64,000 nucleotides of DNA from Crossiella sp. S99.2 (GTDB lineage: Bacteria > Actinomycetota > Actinomycetes > Mycobacteriales > Pseudonocardiaceae). Below the pieces are notes generated by a model, which searched no databases, was not told the origin of the DNA, and saw only the letters and a program-made list of their open reading frames with translations. Position 1 is the stretch's first letter. Every line of letters begins with the position of its first letter. Location: contig NZ_JALMDK010000018.1 of NCBI RefSeq assembly GCF_023094165.1, forward strand, positions 124,001 through 188,000, in the 5' to 3' direction. Below, in pieces: positions 26,409 to 36,200 of this stretch. The position numbers were made by a program, and so were the translations under genes.

Positions 26409-27773
26409 TCAGAGCTGGACTCCCGCGCTGTTCACGACCGCGAGGAGGGTGCGCGCCGAGACGTTCACATAATGCGGGTGCTGGGCCAATGCGGTGAGCT
26501 GCCCCGGAGTTACCCAGAAAAATCCGGGTGGCGCGTCAACGTCTGCGTCGATCACGAGATACCTGCTCTCCGCATGGCGGAACCGGCCACCTTCCTCGGA
26601 GTGCACGGCCGCATACCGGACCTGTCCCAGCTCCGCCGATTGGACGATATCGAGAAATGCCGGCCGTTCACCAGGGGGTAGGTGCCGATAGTTCGCCGGG
26701 ATGCATTGCACGGTGGGGCCGAGTTCGACGGTGGTGGCGAATCCGCCCTCCACCCTGGCCCTGGCCAACAGGTGCGGCACCCCGCTCAGCCGCCGGGTGA
26801 GGAAGGCGACCACGCCCCGCCCGACCGGCTCCAGCAAGGGCTGGGTCCAGGCGGGCACCTCGCGGTTGCTCGCCTCCACCGCGTAGGCCCTCACCCGGAA
26901 GTAGCGGCCGTGCTCGTGCTCGATCGCGTGCGTGTCCCGCCGCCAGCCCGCGACCCGCGCCAGCGGAATCAGGTCAGTGCGGACCTGGTGCCGGGATCGC
27001 TCGCGGCCGAACCAGGAACGCACCTGGGCGTCGGAGTGCAGGGCGGTACTGCCGGAGTGCACCGGCGCGCAGCCGAGCACGGTGCGGGCGTCCATGTTGA
27101 CCACGTTGTCCCGCCGCAACAACTCGCCGAGCTGGCCCAGGGTCAGCCAGCGGAAGTCCTCGTGTGGCGGCACCTCGGCGGTGGTCTCCACGATCACGTT
27201 CTGGTTGGCCTTGCGCAGGAACCAGGCGCCGTGCTCGGACTGGAGCACATCGGTGACCACGGTGCCCGCGCGAGGCTGCCGGAAGTGCTCCAGGAACCGC
27301 ACCGGCGCGCCCTGGTGCACCCGGGTGTAGTTGCTGCGGGTGGCCTGCACGGTCGGCGCCAGCTGCACCAGGTTCGGGTTGCCCGGCTCCATCTTGGCCT
27401 GGGTGAGGAAGTGCAGCACCCCGTCGAACTCCTTGACCAGGAAGCCGAGGATGCCGATCTCCGGCTGGTCGATGATCGGCTGCTGCCACTCCGGGAAGTG
27501 CCCCTGCTCGGTGCGCACGTGCAGTCCGGCGACCCGGAAGAACCGGCCGCTGCGGTGGCTCAGGTCGCCCGAACCGGGTTGGAAGGACCAGCCCTCCAGG
27601 GCGGCGAACGGGATCTCGCCGACCCGGTACCGGTTGGCCAGCACCCGGGCCCGCAGCCAGCCGCTGACCTCCTCGGTGCGCAGGCAGGCGCCCGCGCCGA
27701 TGACCGCGGCGGACCGGGCCAGCCGCGCGGCCAGCCTGCCGTCCTCGCGCAGCTGCAAACCGGCCGCGGTCAC
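26409..27773 (-). CDS. NDP-hexose 2,3-dehydratase
   Basis: 454 residues, the usual length of the TylX3/EvaA family, built as two homologous halves; both carry the pattern ending LGPTVQCIPANY or LAPTVQATRSNY and both a Trp-Leu substrate segment. It removes the C-2 hydroxyl of dTDP-4-keto-6-deoxyglucose, the first step to 2,6-dideoxysugars. GTG 27773 has AAGGAG 7 bp upstream. The start is 10 bp after the glycosyltransferase stop, so the two are one operon. Confidence 0.93.
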   Translation of the reverse strand: MTAAGLQLREDGRLAARLARSAAVIGAGACLRTEEVSGWLRARVLANRYRVGEIPFAALEGWSFQPGSGDLSHRSGRFFRVAGLHVRTEQGHFPEWQQPIIDQPEIGILGFLVKEFDGVLHFLTQAKMEPGNPNLVQLAPTVQATRSNYTRVHQGAPVRFLEHFRQPRAGTVVTDVLQSEHGAWFLRKANQNVIVETTAEVPPHEDFRWLTLGQLGELLRRDNVVNMDARTVLGCAPVHSGSTALHSDAQVRSWFGRERSRHQVRTDLIPLARVAGWRRDTHAIEHEHGRYFRVRAYAVEASNREVPAWTQPLLEPVGRGVVAFLTRRLSGVPHLLARARVEGGFATTVELGPTVQCIPANYRHLPPGERPAFLDIVQSAELGQVRYAAVHSEEGGRFRHAESRYLVIDADVDAPPGFFWVTPGQLTALAQHPHYVNVSARTLLAVVNSAGVQL

Positions 27774-27783
27774 CGCGATCTCC

Positions 27784-28965
27784 TTATCCCGTCAGGCTTT
27801 CCAGGTCGCGGATCAGTGCGTCGTCCACCGGCGGCAGGGCCAGTGCCTGGCGCTGGATCGCCTTGGCCCGGCGGCGGAACCCGGGTTCGGCGAGCACCCG
27901 CCGGCAGGCGTCGGCGACCTCACCGGGGGTCAGCGCGGTCCAGTCGAGCTTGATCGAGATGCCCAGGTCGGTGCAGCGCTGGGCCACGTCGAAGGCGTCG
28001 AACAGCAGGGGCACCGACACCATCGGCACGCCGTTGGCCAGCGCCATCCGCACCGTGGACGGGCCGGAGTGGGTCAGCACCAGGTCCGCGCAGCGCACCA
28101 GCAGCGCCTGCGGCACCCATTCGGCCAGGTGCACGTTGGGCGGCACCGCGTCCCGCGCGACCGGGGCGTCGGTCTCCCAGTCAGCCGCCTTGCCGGTGGA
28201 CACGATCGCGGTGCAGTCCAGCTCACCGAGTCCGGCGATCACCGTGGACAGCGGTTTGGCGTACTCGGGCAGAGTGGCGGCCGCGGTGCCGAAACTGGCG
28301 TAGACCAAGGGTTTGTCCGGGTCCAGCTCGGTGATCCAGTCCGGCAGGTGCTGGCCGGGGCGGACCGCCTCGGGCCGGTAGTGCCGGATGTTCGGGATCG
28401 CGCTTTCCTCGGGCTGGAACTCCGCCGGGGCCAGATCCACGTGCAGGTGAGCGAAGGCGCGGCTGCCGTCGGGGTCCGGGGGCAGGTCGAGCTGGGCGCG
28501 CAGGTCGTTGAGCGCGGCGGTGACCCCGGGGACCAGGAACTTGTAGTTGTAGTCCAGCACGGCGACCGAGACGTGCGGCAGGCCGAGCTGCTCCGCGGCC
28601 AGGTAGCCGCCGAACTCGCAGGCATCCCTGATCACCAGGTCCGCCTCCCACTTCTGGATCACCTCGGCCACCTCGCGGGCCATGATCGCCGCGCCTTCGC
28701 CGCAGAACATCTCCACCATAAAGCGGGTGGTGAAATCCGCCATTTGGTCAGGGAGCACCGTCTCTTCGGCGGAATCGATGAACTCGCGGACCCAGTCCTG
28801 CCCAGCCGGGATGAACTCCAAACCCAGCTCGGAGGTGACCGGATTGCTGAAGCGTTCCGGTGCGCAGAGGGCGACCTGGTGCCCGCGCCGGGCAGCAGCG
28901 GCGGCAATCGGCGCGAGGCTCAGAATGTGGTCGTAGGCCGGTGGGGCAGTGCACAGAATACGCAT
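27784..28965 (-). CDS. GT1-family antibiotic glycosyltransferase
   Basis: 393 residues. GT-B fold with N-terminal PPAYDHILSLAPIAAAAARRGHQVALC and the nucleotide-sugar binding C-terminal region ending THSGPSTVRMALANGVPMVSVP. Resembles CalG/EryCIII-type enzymes that attach deoxysugars to natural products. No separate P450-like auxiliary protein is adjacent. First gene of the minus-strand operon GT, 2,3-dehydratase, permease; it is divergent from the enediyne core across 354 bp. Confidence 0.9.
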   Translation of the reverse strand: MRILCTAPPAYDHILSLAPIAAAAARRGHQVALCAPERFSNPVTSELGLEFIPAGQDWVREFIDSAEETVLPDQMADFTTRFMVEMFCGEGAAIMAREVAEVIQKWEADLVIRDACEFGGYLAAEQLGLPHVSVAVLDYNYKFLVPGVTAALNDLRAQLDLPPDPDGSRAFAHLHVDLAPAEFQPEESAIPNIRHYRPEAVRPGQHLPDWITELDPDKPLVYASFGTAAATLPEYAKPLSTVIAGLGELDCTAIVSTGKAADWETDAPVARDAVPPNVHLAEWVPQALLVRCADLVLTHSGPSTVRMALANGVPMVSVPLLFDAFDVAQRCTDLGISIKLDWTALTPGEVADACRRVLAEPGFRRRAKAIQRQALALPPVDDALIRDLESLTG

Positions 28966-29319
28966 GTCAGGGGGTCCCCTCGACGCGGGTGTAAATTAAT
29001 TGCCGAACGGTCTTTGCCCCCAGACCTCGGCTGCCCCGAAGCTACAACCAGCGACGAGACGACGCAAGACATGCTTGCTCGGGCAATCAACCACCAATTA
29101 AGCTACACCAAGGTGATCAAGGACAATTGTCTATGATCCGCATACCGGTAACGCGGACGCAATGAGACCGGCTATTGACGCTCGTCCGATTTGACCGGTA
29201 CGCTCGCCGGAGATTGCGACCCGTCGCCTATATGCGGCTGATTGTGCGTCGAGATATTGGTTATCTCGATCTGTCCGGAAGCATGTCGCCAGCGCGTGTT
29301 ATGCCCTGGGGGTGTCCAG
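28966..29319. promoter_or_regulatory. Divergent control region of the enediyne core and sugar operons
   Basis: 354 bp without a convincing gene, visibly richer in A+T than its surroundings. It contains a perfect 10-bp palindrome GACAATTGTC (29122-29131) and a plausible plus-strand promoter, TTGACG (29175-29180), 18-bp spacer, TACGCT (29199-29204). It separates the glycosyltransferase operon (minus) from the E3-E4-E5-E-E10 cassette (plus), so it is the most likely site of pathway-specific control. Confidence 0.5.
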
Positions 29320-30318
29320 TTGCATGCCGAGCGCACATTAATATCGCCACTGGTTCGGCTGGGAAAGCGGCTGCGCCGGCGGGCGCTGCTCCTCGATCCA
29401 CGCGAGGCCACCCTGGATTACCGTGGCTTCGCGGTGACCACGCAGGCCAAGCGCGAGCTGCTGGACACCGTCGGCCGGTCCTTCGTGCACGGCTACAACG
29501 CCGGGGTGGACGAACCCGATCCGCACCGGCTGGCCGAGCTGATCACCGCGGCCGTGCCCGCCGCGTACCAGGGCTTCGCCTTCGAGGGCGCGGCCATGTC
29601 CTACACCCTCCTGGACACCCTGCCGCCCGGCGGTGACCGGCTGGCCGCGCTGCTGGCCGGACCCGGGCGGCCGCACCGCTACCTGGTGCACTGCGGTGCG
29701 GGCTGGGCCTTCGCCCGGCTGCGGCTGCACCCCCGGCTGGACCGCACCGACGACACCCTGCTGGCCTGGCTGATGTTCGACGGTTTCGGCTTCCACCAGG
29801 CGTATTTCGCCGCCCCGCACAAGGTGCACGAACTCCGGCCGAGCCCGCGCTGGCGGGAGCAGCAGCGCCGGGTGTTCGACCAGGGCGTGGGCCGGGCGTT
29901 GTGGTTTGTCGAGGGCGCGGACGTGCGCCGGGTGGCCGGCCGGATCGGCGCCTTCGCCGGGAGCAGGCACGCCGATCTGTGGGCGGGCGCCGGACTCGCC
30001 GCCACCTACGCGGGCGGCGTGAGCGAGGAGGAGTACCGGCAGCTGGTCGAGCTGGCCGGTCCGTATCGCCCCGAACTGGCGCAGGGTTGCTGTGCGGCGG
30101 CGACCGCGCGGGTCACCGCGGGCCTGATCCCCGAGGGCGCCGAACGCGCCTGCGCCGTGCTGGCCGAACGCAGTGCCACCCAGGCGCACGAGCTGCTGCA
30201 CGAACGACTCGCCGCCCTGTCCGGGCACGGCGAGACCCCGTCCTATCAGCAATGGCGCGCCAGCGTGCAGGACGTGTTCCGCGGTGCGCCCGTTCGAGAA
30301 GCGCGGGCCAAACGATGA
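29320..30318 (+). CDS. Enediyne cassette protein E3 (DUF1702 family)
   Basis: About 332 residues of the DUF1702 family found next to enediyne synthases (RGFAVTTQAKRELLDTVGRSFVHGYN; AWLMFDGFGFHQAYF). Its chemistry is not firmly established; it is one of the conserved partners of the enediyne synthase. The start is uncertain: TTG 29320, after GGGGGT, gives the family's usual length. A TTA codon lies seven codons in (29338-29340). Its stop overlaps the next ATG by 4 bp. Confidence 0.88.
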   Translation: MHAERTLISPLVRLGKRLRRRALLLDPREATLDYRGFAVTTQAKRELLDTVGRSFVHGYNAGVDEPDPHRLAELITAAVPAAYQGFAFEGAAMSYTLLDTLPPGGDRLAALLAGPGRPHRYLVHCGAGWAFARLRLHPRLDRTDDTLLAWLMFDGFGFHQAYFAAPHKVHELRPSPRWREQQRRVFDQGVGRALWFVEGADVRRVAGRIGAFAGSRHADLWAGAGLAATYAGGVSEEEYRQLVELAGPYRPELAQGCCAAATARVTAGLIPEGAERACAVLAERSATQAHELLHERLAALSGHGETPSYQQWRASVQDVFRGAPVREARAKR

Positions 30319-32246
30319 CTTTCCCCAACCGACGGCAGGTTCCCGGACTGGTCGCGGCCGTGGTGGTCGCGGCGCTGGCGGTGCAGACCGCGGCGCTGGC
30401 CGGCGGGCCGGGCGATGATCCCGGACTGCGCGGCCGGTTCGACTTCCAGCGGCAGCCGCTCACTTCTCAGGCGGTGGACGGCGTCCGGTTCGTGCGCGAG
30501 CTGCAGCCGGACTACAAACGGATCGAGGCGTGGGTTTCGGCCACCGGCTCGGCGGTCGCGCTCACCGACCTGGACGGCGCGGGCACCGCACGCGATGTCT
30601 GCCTGACCGACCCCCGCACCAACACCGTCACCCTCTCCCCCGCCCCTGGCACGCCACCGAGGTTCCAGCCGTTCACCCTGGAGGCCGGGCCGGTCCGGGA
30701 CCGCACGATCGCGCCGATGGGTTGCCTGCCGGTGGATCTCAACGAGGACGGCCGGCTGGACCTGCTGACCTACTACTGGGGCCGCACGCCCATCGCCCAC
30801 CTGCGCAAGGAATCCCAGACCGGGCTGAGCCCGGCCGCCTTCGCCGCGGTCGAGCTGCTGCCCGGCTCAACCGAACGCTGGGCGAGCAGTTCCGTGGTGG
30901 CCACCGATGTGGACGCGGACGGGCACCTGGACCTGGTGGTGGGCAACTACATGCCGGACGGCAACCGGCTGCTCGACCCCACGGTGGCACACGACGAGAA
31001 GATGGAGATGCACTCCTCGATGTCGGCCGCGGCCAACGGCGGTCGCAACCGGCTGCTGCGCTGGGCCGGGGCCAGCGGCGGGGACGCGCCGACGGTCCGG
31101 TTCGCCGACGACTCGGCCACGCTGCCGCAGGCCACCTCGTGGACCCTGGCGATCGGCGCGCACGACTTCGATCGCGATCAGCGGCCGGAGCTGTACTTCG
31201 CCAACGATTTCGGCCCGGATTACCTGCTGCGCAACGATTCCCGGCCGGGACAGGTCGCCTTCACCGTGCTGCGCGGCGAACAGGGCTTCGGCACGCCCAA
31301 GTCCAAGGTGATCGGCAACGACTCGTTCAAGGGCATGGGTGTGGCCTTCGACGACATGAACGGCGACGGGCACACCGACATCTTCGTCAGCAACCTCACC
31401 GCGCCGTTCGGCCTGCTGGAAACCCACTTCGCCTGGATCAACACCGGCCGCTGGTCACAGGACGCGCCAAGGGGAATCGCGCCGTTCGAGGACCGGGCCG
31501 ACCAACTGCGGGTCTCCCGTAGCGGCTGGTCCTGGGACGCCAAGTTCGGCGATTTCGACGGCGACGGCACCCGGGAACTGGTGCAGGCCACCGGGTTCGT
31601 CACCGGCGAGACCAACCTGTGGCCGCAGGTGCAGGAACTGGCCATGGGCAACGACCTCATCCAGCGGCATGTCGGGCTGTGGCCGAATCTACCCGCGGGC
31701 GCTGATGTTTCCGGCAGGGAGCACAACGCCTTCTTCGTCCGCGGCCCCGGCACCGAGTGGACCAACGAGTCCGCCCGGCTCGGCATCGACGAACCCGGCG
31801 CGAGTCGCGGTATCGCCACCGGCGACGTGGACGGCGACGGACGGCTGGACTTCGCGGTGGCCAACCAGTACGCGGAAAGTTACCTGCACACCAACAAGTG
31901 CACCAACTGCGGCCGGATGCTCTCCTTGCAATTGCTGTTGCCGCCCAACGCTTCCTCGGGTTCGACCAAGGTCCTGCCCACCGGACCGGGCCAGCTGGGC
32001 TCCCCCGCCGCCGGCGCCACGGCGAGCCTGCGGCTGCCGGACGGCCGGGTGCTGCGGCAGGAGGTGGACGGCGGCAACGGGCACGCCAGCGTGAGCAGTC
32101 CGGTGCTGCACTTCGGCCTCGGCGGCATACCAGACAACACGGACCTGCCGGTCGAACTGGCCTGGCGGGACCGCACCGGAACGGTCCAGCGCGCCACCGT
32201 CACGGTGCGCCCCGGCCGCCACACCGTCGTACTGGGGGCGTCGTGA
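30315..32246 (+). CDS. Enediyne cassette protein E4 (UnbV-like FG-GAP/VCBS repeat protein)
   Basis: 643 residues. An N-terminal signal-like segment (PGLVAAVVVAALAVQTAALAGG) precedes a beta-propeller with six calcium-loop-like repeats: DLNEDGRLDL, DVDADGHLDLVV, DFDRDQRPELY, DMNGDGHTDIF, DFDGDGTRELV and DVDGDGRLDFAV. The C-terminal part is of the ASPIC/UnbV type. Conserved in enediyne clusters, role unresolved, probably extracytoplasmic or membrane-anchored. Start ATG overlaps the E3 stop (ATGA). Confidence 0.92.
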   Translation: MTFPNRRQVPGLVAAVVVAALAVQTAALAGGPGDDPGLRGRFDFQRQPLTSQAVDGVRFVRELQPDYKRIEAWVSATGSAVALTDLDGAGTARDVCLTDPRTNTVTLSPAPGTPPRFQPFTLEAGPVRDRTIAPMGCLPVDLNEDGRLDLLTYYWGRTPIAHLRKESQTGLSPAAFAAVELLPGSTERWASSSVVATDVDADGHLDLVVGNYMPDGNRLLDPTVAHDEKMEMHSSMSAAANGGRNRLLRWAGASGGDAPTVRFADDSATLPQATSWTLAIGAHDFDRDQRPELYFANDFGPDYLLRNDSRPGQVAFTVLRGEQGFGTPKSKVIGNDSFKGMGVAFDDMNGDGHTDIFVSNLTAPFGLLETHFAWINTGRWSQDAPRGIAPFEDRADQLRVSRSGWSWDAKFGDFDGDGTRELVQATGFVTGETNLWPQVQELAMGNDLIQRHVGLWPNLPAGADVSGREHNAFFVRGPGTEWTNESARLGIDEPGASRGIATGDVDGDGRLDFAVANQYAESYLHTNKCTNCGRMLSLQLLLPPNASSGSTKVLPTGPGQLGSPAAGATASLRLPDGRVLRQEVDGGNGHASVSSPVLHFGLGGIPDNTDLPVELAWRDRTGTVQRATVTVRPGRHTVVLGAS

Positions 32247-33271
32247 GCACACCGAGGGACCGGGACTCCATCCCGCCGTTACGCCGACACCTGCTGACCA
32301 TCGCCTCCATCATTCCCCCGCCGGACAAGCGGATCTCGGCGCTGCGCCGGTTCGCCACCTCGATCACCATCTTCACCATCCTCGGCTACCTCTGGCTCGG
32401 CTTCGAGGCATCCGCCGCACAGATCGCCGTGTTACTCGGCACCGCCTACGCCCTCGAACTCGGCCTGGAATCGCTGGAGGCGTGGGCCAACGGGTTCCGG
32501 CCGCGTTTCCTCGGCGGCGGAGTGCTCGGGTTCGTCAACTTCATGCTGCCCACACACATCACCGCGCTCTCCCTCGGCCTGCTGATCTACACGGGCAACC
32601 TGCTGTGGCCCTACGCCTTCGCCGCGGCACTGGCCATCGGGTCCAAGTACATCCTGCGGGTGCGGATCAACGGGAAGCTACGGCACTTCCTCAACCCGTC
32701 CAACCTGGCCATCGCGGTAGCGCTGACCGTGTTCCCCACGGTGATCGGCCCGGCGCCGATGTACCACTTCACCGCGCACGTCTCCGGCGCGCTGGACTGG
32801 ATCATCCCGCTGATCCTGGTCGCCTTCGGCACCCTGCTCAACGTCAAGCTCACCCGCAAGGGCCCGCTGATCGCGGCCTGGCTACTCGGCATGGCCGCCC
32901 AGGCGGTGCTGCGCGGACTGCTGTTCCCCGAGGAGAACTCGATCCTGTCCGGGCTCGGACTGATGACCGGCACCGCGTTCCTGTTGTTCACCAACTACAT
33001 GATCACCGACCCCGGCACCTCGCCGACCGGGAAGTGGCAGCAGGTGGCCTTCGGGCTCGGCTCGGCCGCGGTCTACGGCGTGCTGGTCAGCTCCGGCGTG
33101 GTGTTCGGGCTGTTCTACTGCATCGCGATCGTGTGCGCGATCCGCGGCGCCTACCACTGGAGTCTGGACCTGTCCGCGCGATCGAAGGCCAAGGCAAGCG
33201 AACCGCTGAAGGTGGTGCAGGCGCCCAGCCGCAACGGCCGCGCGGGTGTGCTGGAGAAGACCGATGCCTGA
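32243..33271 (+). CDS. Enediyne cassette membrane protein E5 (UnbU-like)
   Basis: 342 residues with about eight to nine transmembrane segments and conserved loops HFLNPSNLAIA and MITDPGTSPTGKWQQ. It belongs to the RnfD/NqrB-like membrane proteins found as UnbU in enediyne cassettes; a role in electron transfer or in siting the core machinery at the membrane is only suspected. GTG start overlaps the E4 stop. Two TTA codons are present (32279-32281, 32432-32434), suggesting bldA-type translational control. Confidence 0.92.
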   Translation: MSTPRDRDSIPPLRRHLLTIASIIPPPDKRISALRRFATSITIFTILGYLWLGFEASAAQIAVLLGTAYALELGLESLEAWANGFRPRFLGGGVLGFVNFMLPTHITALSLGLLIYTGNLLWPYAFAAALAIGSKYILRVRINGKLRHFLNPSNLAIAVALTVFPTVIGPAPMYHFTAHVSGALDWIIPLILVAFGTLLNVKLTRKGPLIAAWLLGMAAQAVLRGLLFPEENSILSGLGLMTGTAFLLFTNYMITDPGTSPTGKWQQVAFGLGSAAVYGVLVSSGVVFGLFYCIAIVCAIRGAYHWSLDLSARSKAKASEPLKVVQAPSRNGRAGVLEKTDA

Positions 33272-36200
33272 GTCCATCGCGGTCATCGGGCTGGGCTGCC
33301 GCTATCCGGACGCGGACAGTCCGCGGGAGCTGTGGGAGAATGTCCTTGCCCAGCACCGTTCCTTCCGGCGCATACCACCGGAACGGTTGCCGCTGGCCGA
33401 CTATCACCACACCGATCCGACCGCGCCGGACAAGTTCTACAGCCCGTACGCCGCGGTGCTGGCCGACTACGCCTTCGACCGGCTGCGGCACCGGGTCAGC
33501 GGCGCGACCTTCCGCGCGGTGGACACCACGCACTGGCTCGCGGTGGACGTGGCCGAACGCGCGCTCGCCGACGCGGGATTCGCTGCGCTGGCAGTGGATC
33601 CGGACCGGGTGGGCGTGGTCGTGGGCAACACGCTCACCGGCGAGTTCTCCCGCACCGCGGCCCTGCGGCTGCGCTGGCCGTACGTGCGCGGGCGGGTGGA
33701 CGCGGTACTGCGCCGCGGCGGCTGGGCGCCCGACACCCGGGCGGAACTGCTGAGCGAGCTGGAAATCGAGTACAAGGCGCCGTTCGAGCCGATCGGCGAG
33801 GAATCCCTGGCCGGTGGGCTGTCCAACACCATCGCCGGCCGGGTCTGCAACACCTTCGACCTGCACGGCGGCGCCTGGACGGTGGACGCGGCCTGCGCCT
33901 CCTCACTGCTCGCGGTGATCAACGCCGCCGAGACACTGACCCGTGGCGATGTGGACGTCATGCTCGCCGGTGGCGTCGACCTGAGCCTGGATCCGTTCGA
34001 GCTGGTGGGTTTCGCCAAGGTCGGTGCACTGGCCCCGCGGCTGATGCGGGTCTATGACCAGGATTCCGAGGGCTTCTGGCCCGGCGAAGGCTGCGGATTC
34101 GCTGTGCTGGCAAGGGAAGAAGACGCCCGCCGGTGGGGTGCCAGGGTGTACGCGGTGCTGCGCGGCTGGGGCGTGTCCTCGGACGGACGCGGCAGCATCA
34201 CCCGCCCCGAACAACGCGGCCAGGCCCTGGCAGTGCGCCGCGCCTATGCCAGGGCCGGGTACGGCAGCGACACCGTGGGCCTGTTCGAGGGCCACGGCAC
34301 CGGCACCGCGGTCGGTGACGCGATCGAGTTGGCCACCCTCACCGAGGCCCGCCGCAGCGCCGATCCGGCCGCGTCCCCGGCGGTGATCGGCTCGATCAAG
34401 GCCAACATCGGGCACACCAAGGCCGCCGCCGGGATTGCCGGACTACTCAAGGCGATCATGGCCGTGCACGAGCGCACCCTGCCGCCGGTCACCGGCTGCG
34501 ACACCCCGCACGAGCTGCTCACCGGCACCGATCCCCAACTCCGGGTGCTCCGCGAACCCGAGGCGTGGGCGCCGGAGTTGTTGCCCCGCGCGGGAATCAG
34601 CGCGATGGGGTTCGGCGGGGTGAACACCCACCTGACCCTGGAAGGCACGCCCACGCCACGGCGCAGCGTGCCAATGGCCCGGCAGCGGGTGCTCGCCCGC
34701 ACCCCGCAGAGCGCCGAGATCATCCCGTTCGCCGCCCCCGATCTCCGTGTGCTGGCCGAGGACATCGACCGGCTGCGCGCGCAGACCGAGCACCTCAGCT
34801 TCGGCTCGTTGCGGGACCTGGCCATCCTGCGCTGCTCCACCACCAGGGCCGGACAGCCGGTGCGCGCGGCGATCGTGGCCGACACACCGTTCCGTTTGGA
34901 CGATCAACTGGATCGGCTGCGGTCCTGGCTCAACGCGGGTCACACCCGGATCGACGCCGCCGCCGGGGTGTTTTTCGGGCAACCCCAACGGATCCCGCGC
35001 ATCGGCTTCCTCTTCCCCGGCCAGGCAGCGCCGGTCTACCTCGGCGGCGGAGTGCTGCGCCGCCGCTTCGAGCAACTCGCCGAGCTGTACCCGGACGCAC
35101 CGGGATCCGCCGTGGGCGACCGCACGGACACCGCGCTCGCGCAGCCCTCGATCGTGCGCGCCGCGCTGGCCGGGGCCGCTGCCCTGACGGAACTGGGCAT
35201 CCACGCGGACGCGGTGCTCGGGCACAGCATTGGCGAGCTGGCCGCGCTGTGCTGGGCGGGCGCCACCGCCCCGCACAGCGCGGTGGACCTGGCCGCCGTA
35301 CGTGGCCGCGCCACCGCCGAGCACTCCGCCAAGGGCGGTGCGATGGCCGAACTGGCCGCCGACGAGGACGTGGTGGCCCGGCTGGTGGACGACCTGCCAG
35401 TGACCATCGCGGCACTCAACGCGCCGGACCGGATCGTGCTCGCGGGCGCGGCCCCGGCGATCGAGGCCGCCTGCATCCGGGCCCGGGCCAGGGGATTCCG
35501 CGCCACCCGGCTGCCGGTCAGGCACGCCTTCCACTCCCCGCTGGTCGCCGAGGTGGCCCGGCAGTTCGCCACCGACCTCGCGGGTGTCGCCTTCGCTCCG
35601 GTGCGGCCCGGCATGATCTCCACCGTGCTCGGCGGCGAACTGCCCCCGAACATCAACCTCGCCGCCTATCTGGCCGGGCAGATCACCTCACCGGTGCGGT
35701 TCAGCGCCGCCCTGCACCAGCTCGCCGACCGCTGCGACCTGCTCCTGGAGGTAGGTCCCGGCGCACTGCTCACCGGACTGGCCACCGCGCAGGTCGATCT
35801 GCCGGTGGTGGCCACTGACTGCGGTGGCGAGGACATCCGCGGCTTCCTCACCGCGGTCGCCGCCGCGCACGTGCACGGCGCCGAGGTGGCCCTGGCCGGA
35901 CTCGCCGCGGGCCGGGTGCAACGGACCGCCGATCCATTGCGCCGCCCCGGTTTCCTGGCCAACCCGTGCGAACTGGTCCCCGCGGACCTGCCTGGCGAGT
36001 CCGCCCCGATCCTGCTGCCGACACCTCGGTCCGCACCCGAAGAGTCCACTGTGGACACTGCGGGCGATCCGTTCACCGTGGTGCGCGCGCTGGTCGCCAA
36101 ACACGTCGAACTGCCGGTGGACTCCCTGGAACCCACCCACCGGATGCTCGCCGACCTGCGGCTCAACTCGATCACCGTGGCCGAACTCGCCGGACTCGCC

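Noticed and set aside
29242..29319. Longer start of the E3 gene at TTG 29242
   Set aside because: The extra residues (MCVEILVISICPEACRQR) look non-coding and exceed the family's usual N-terminus; TTG 29320 has a better ribosome site.
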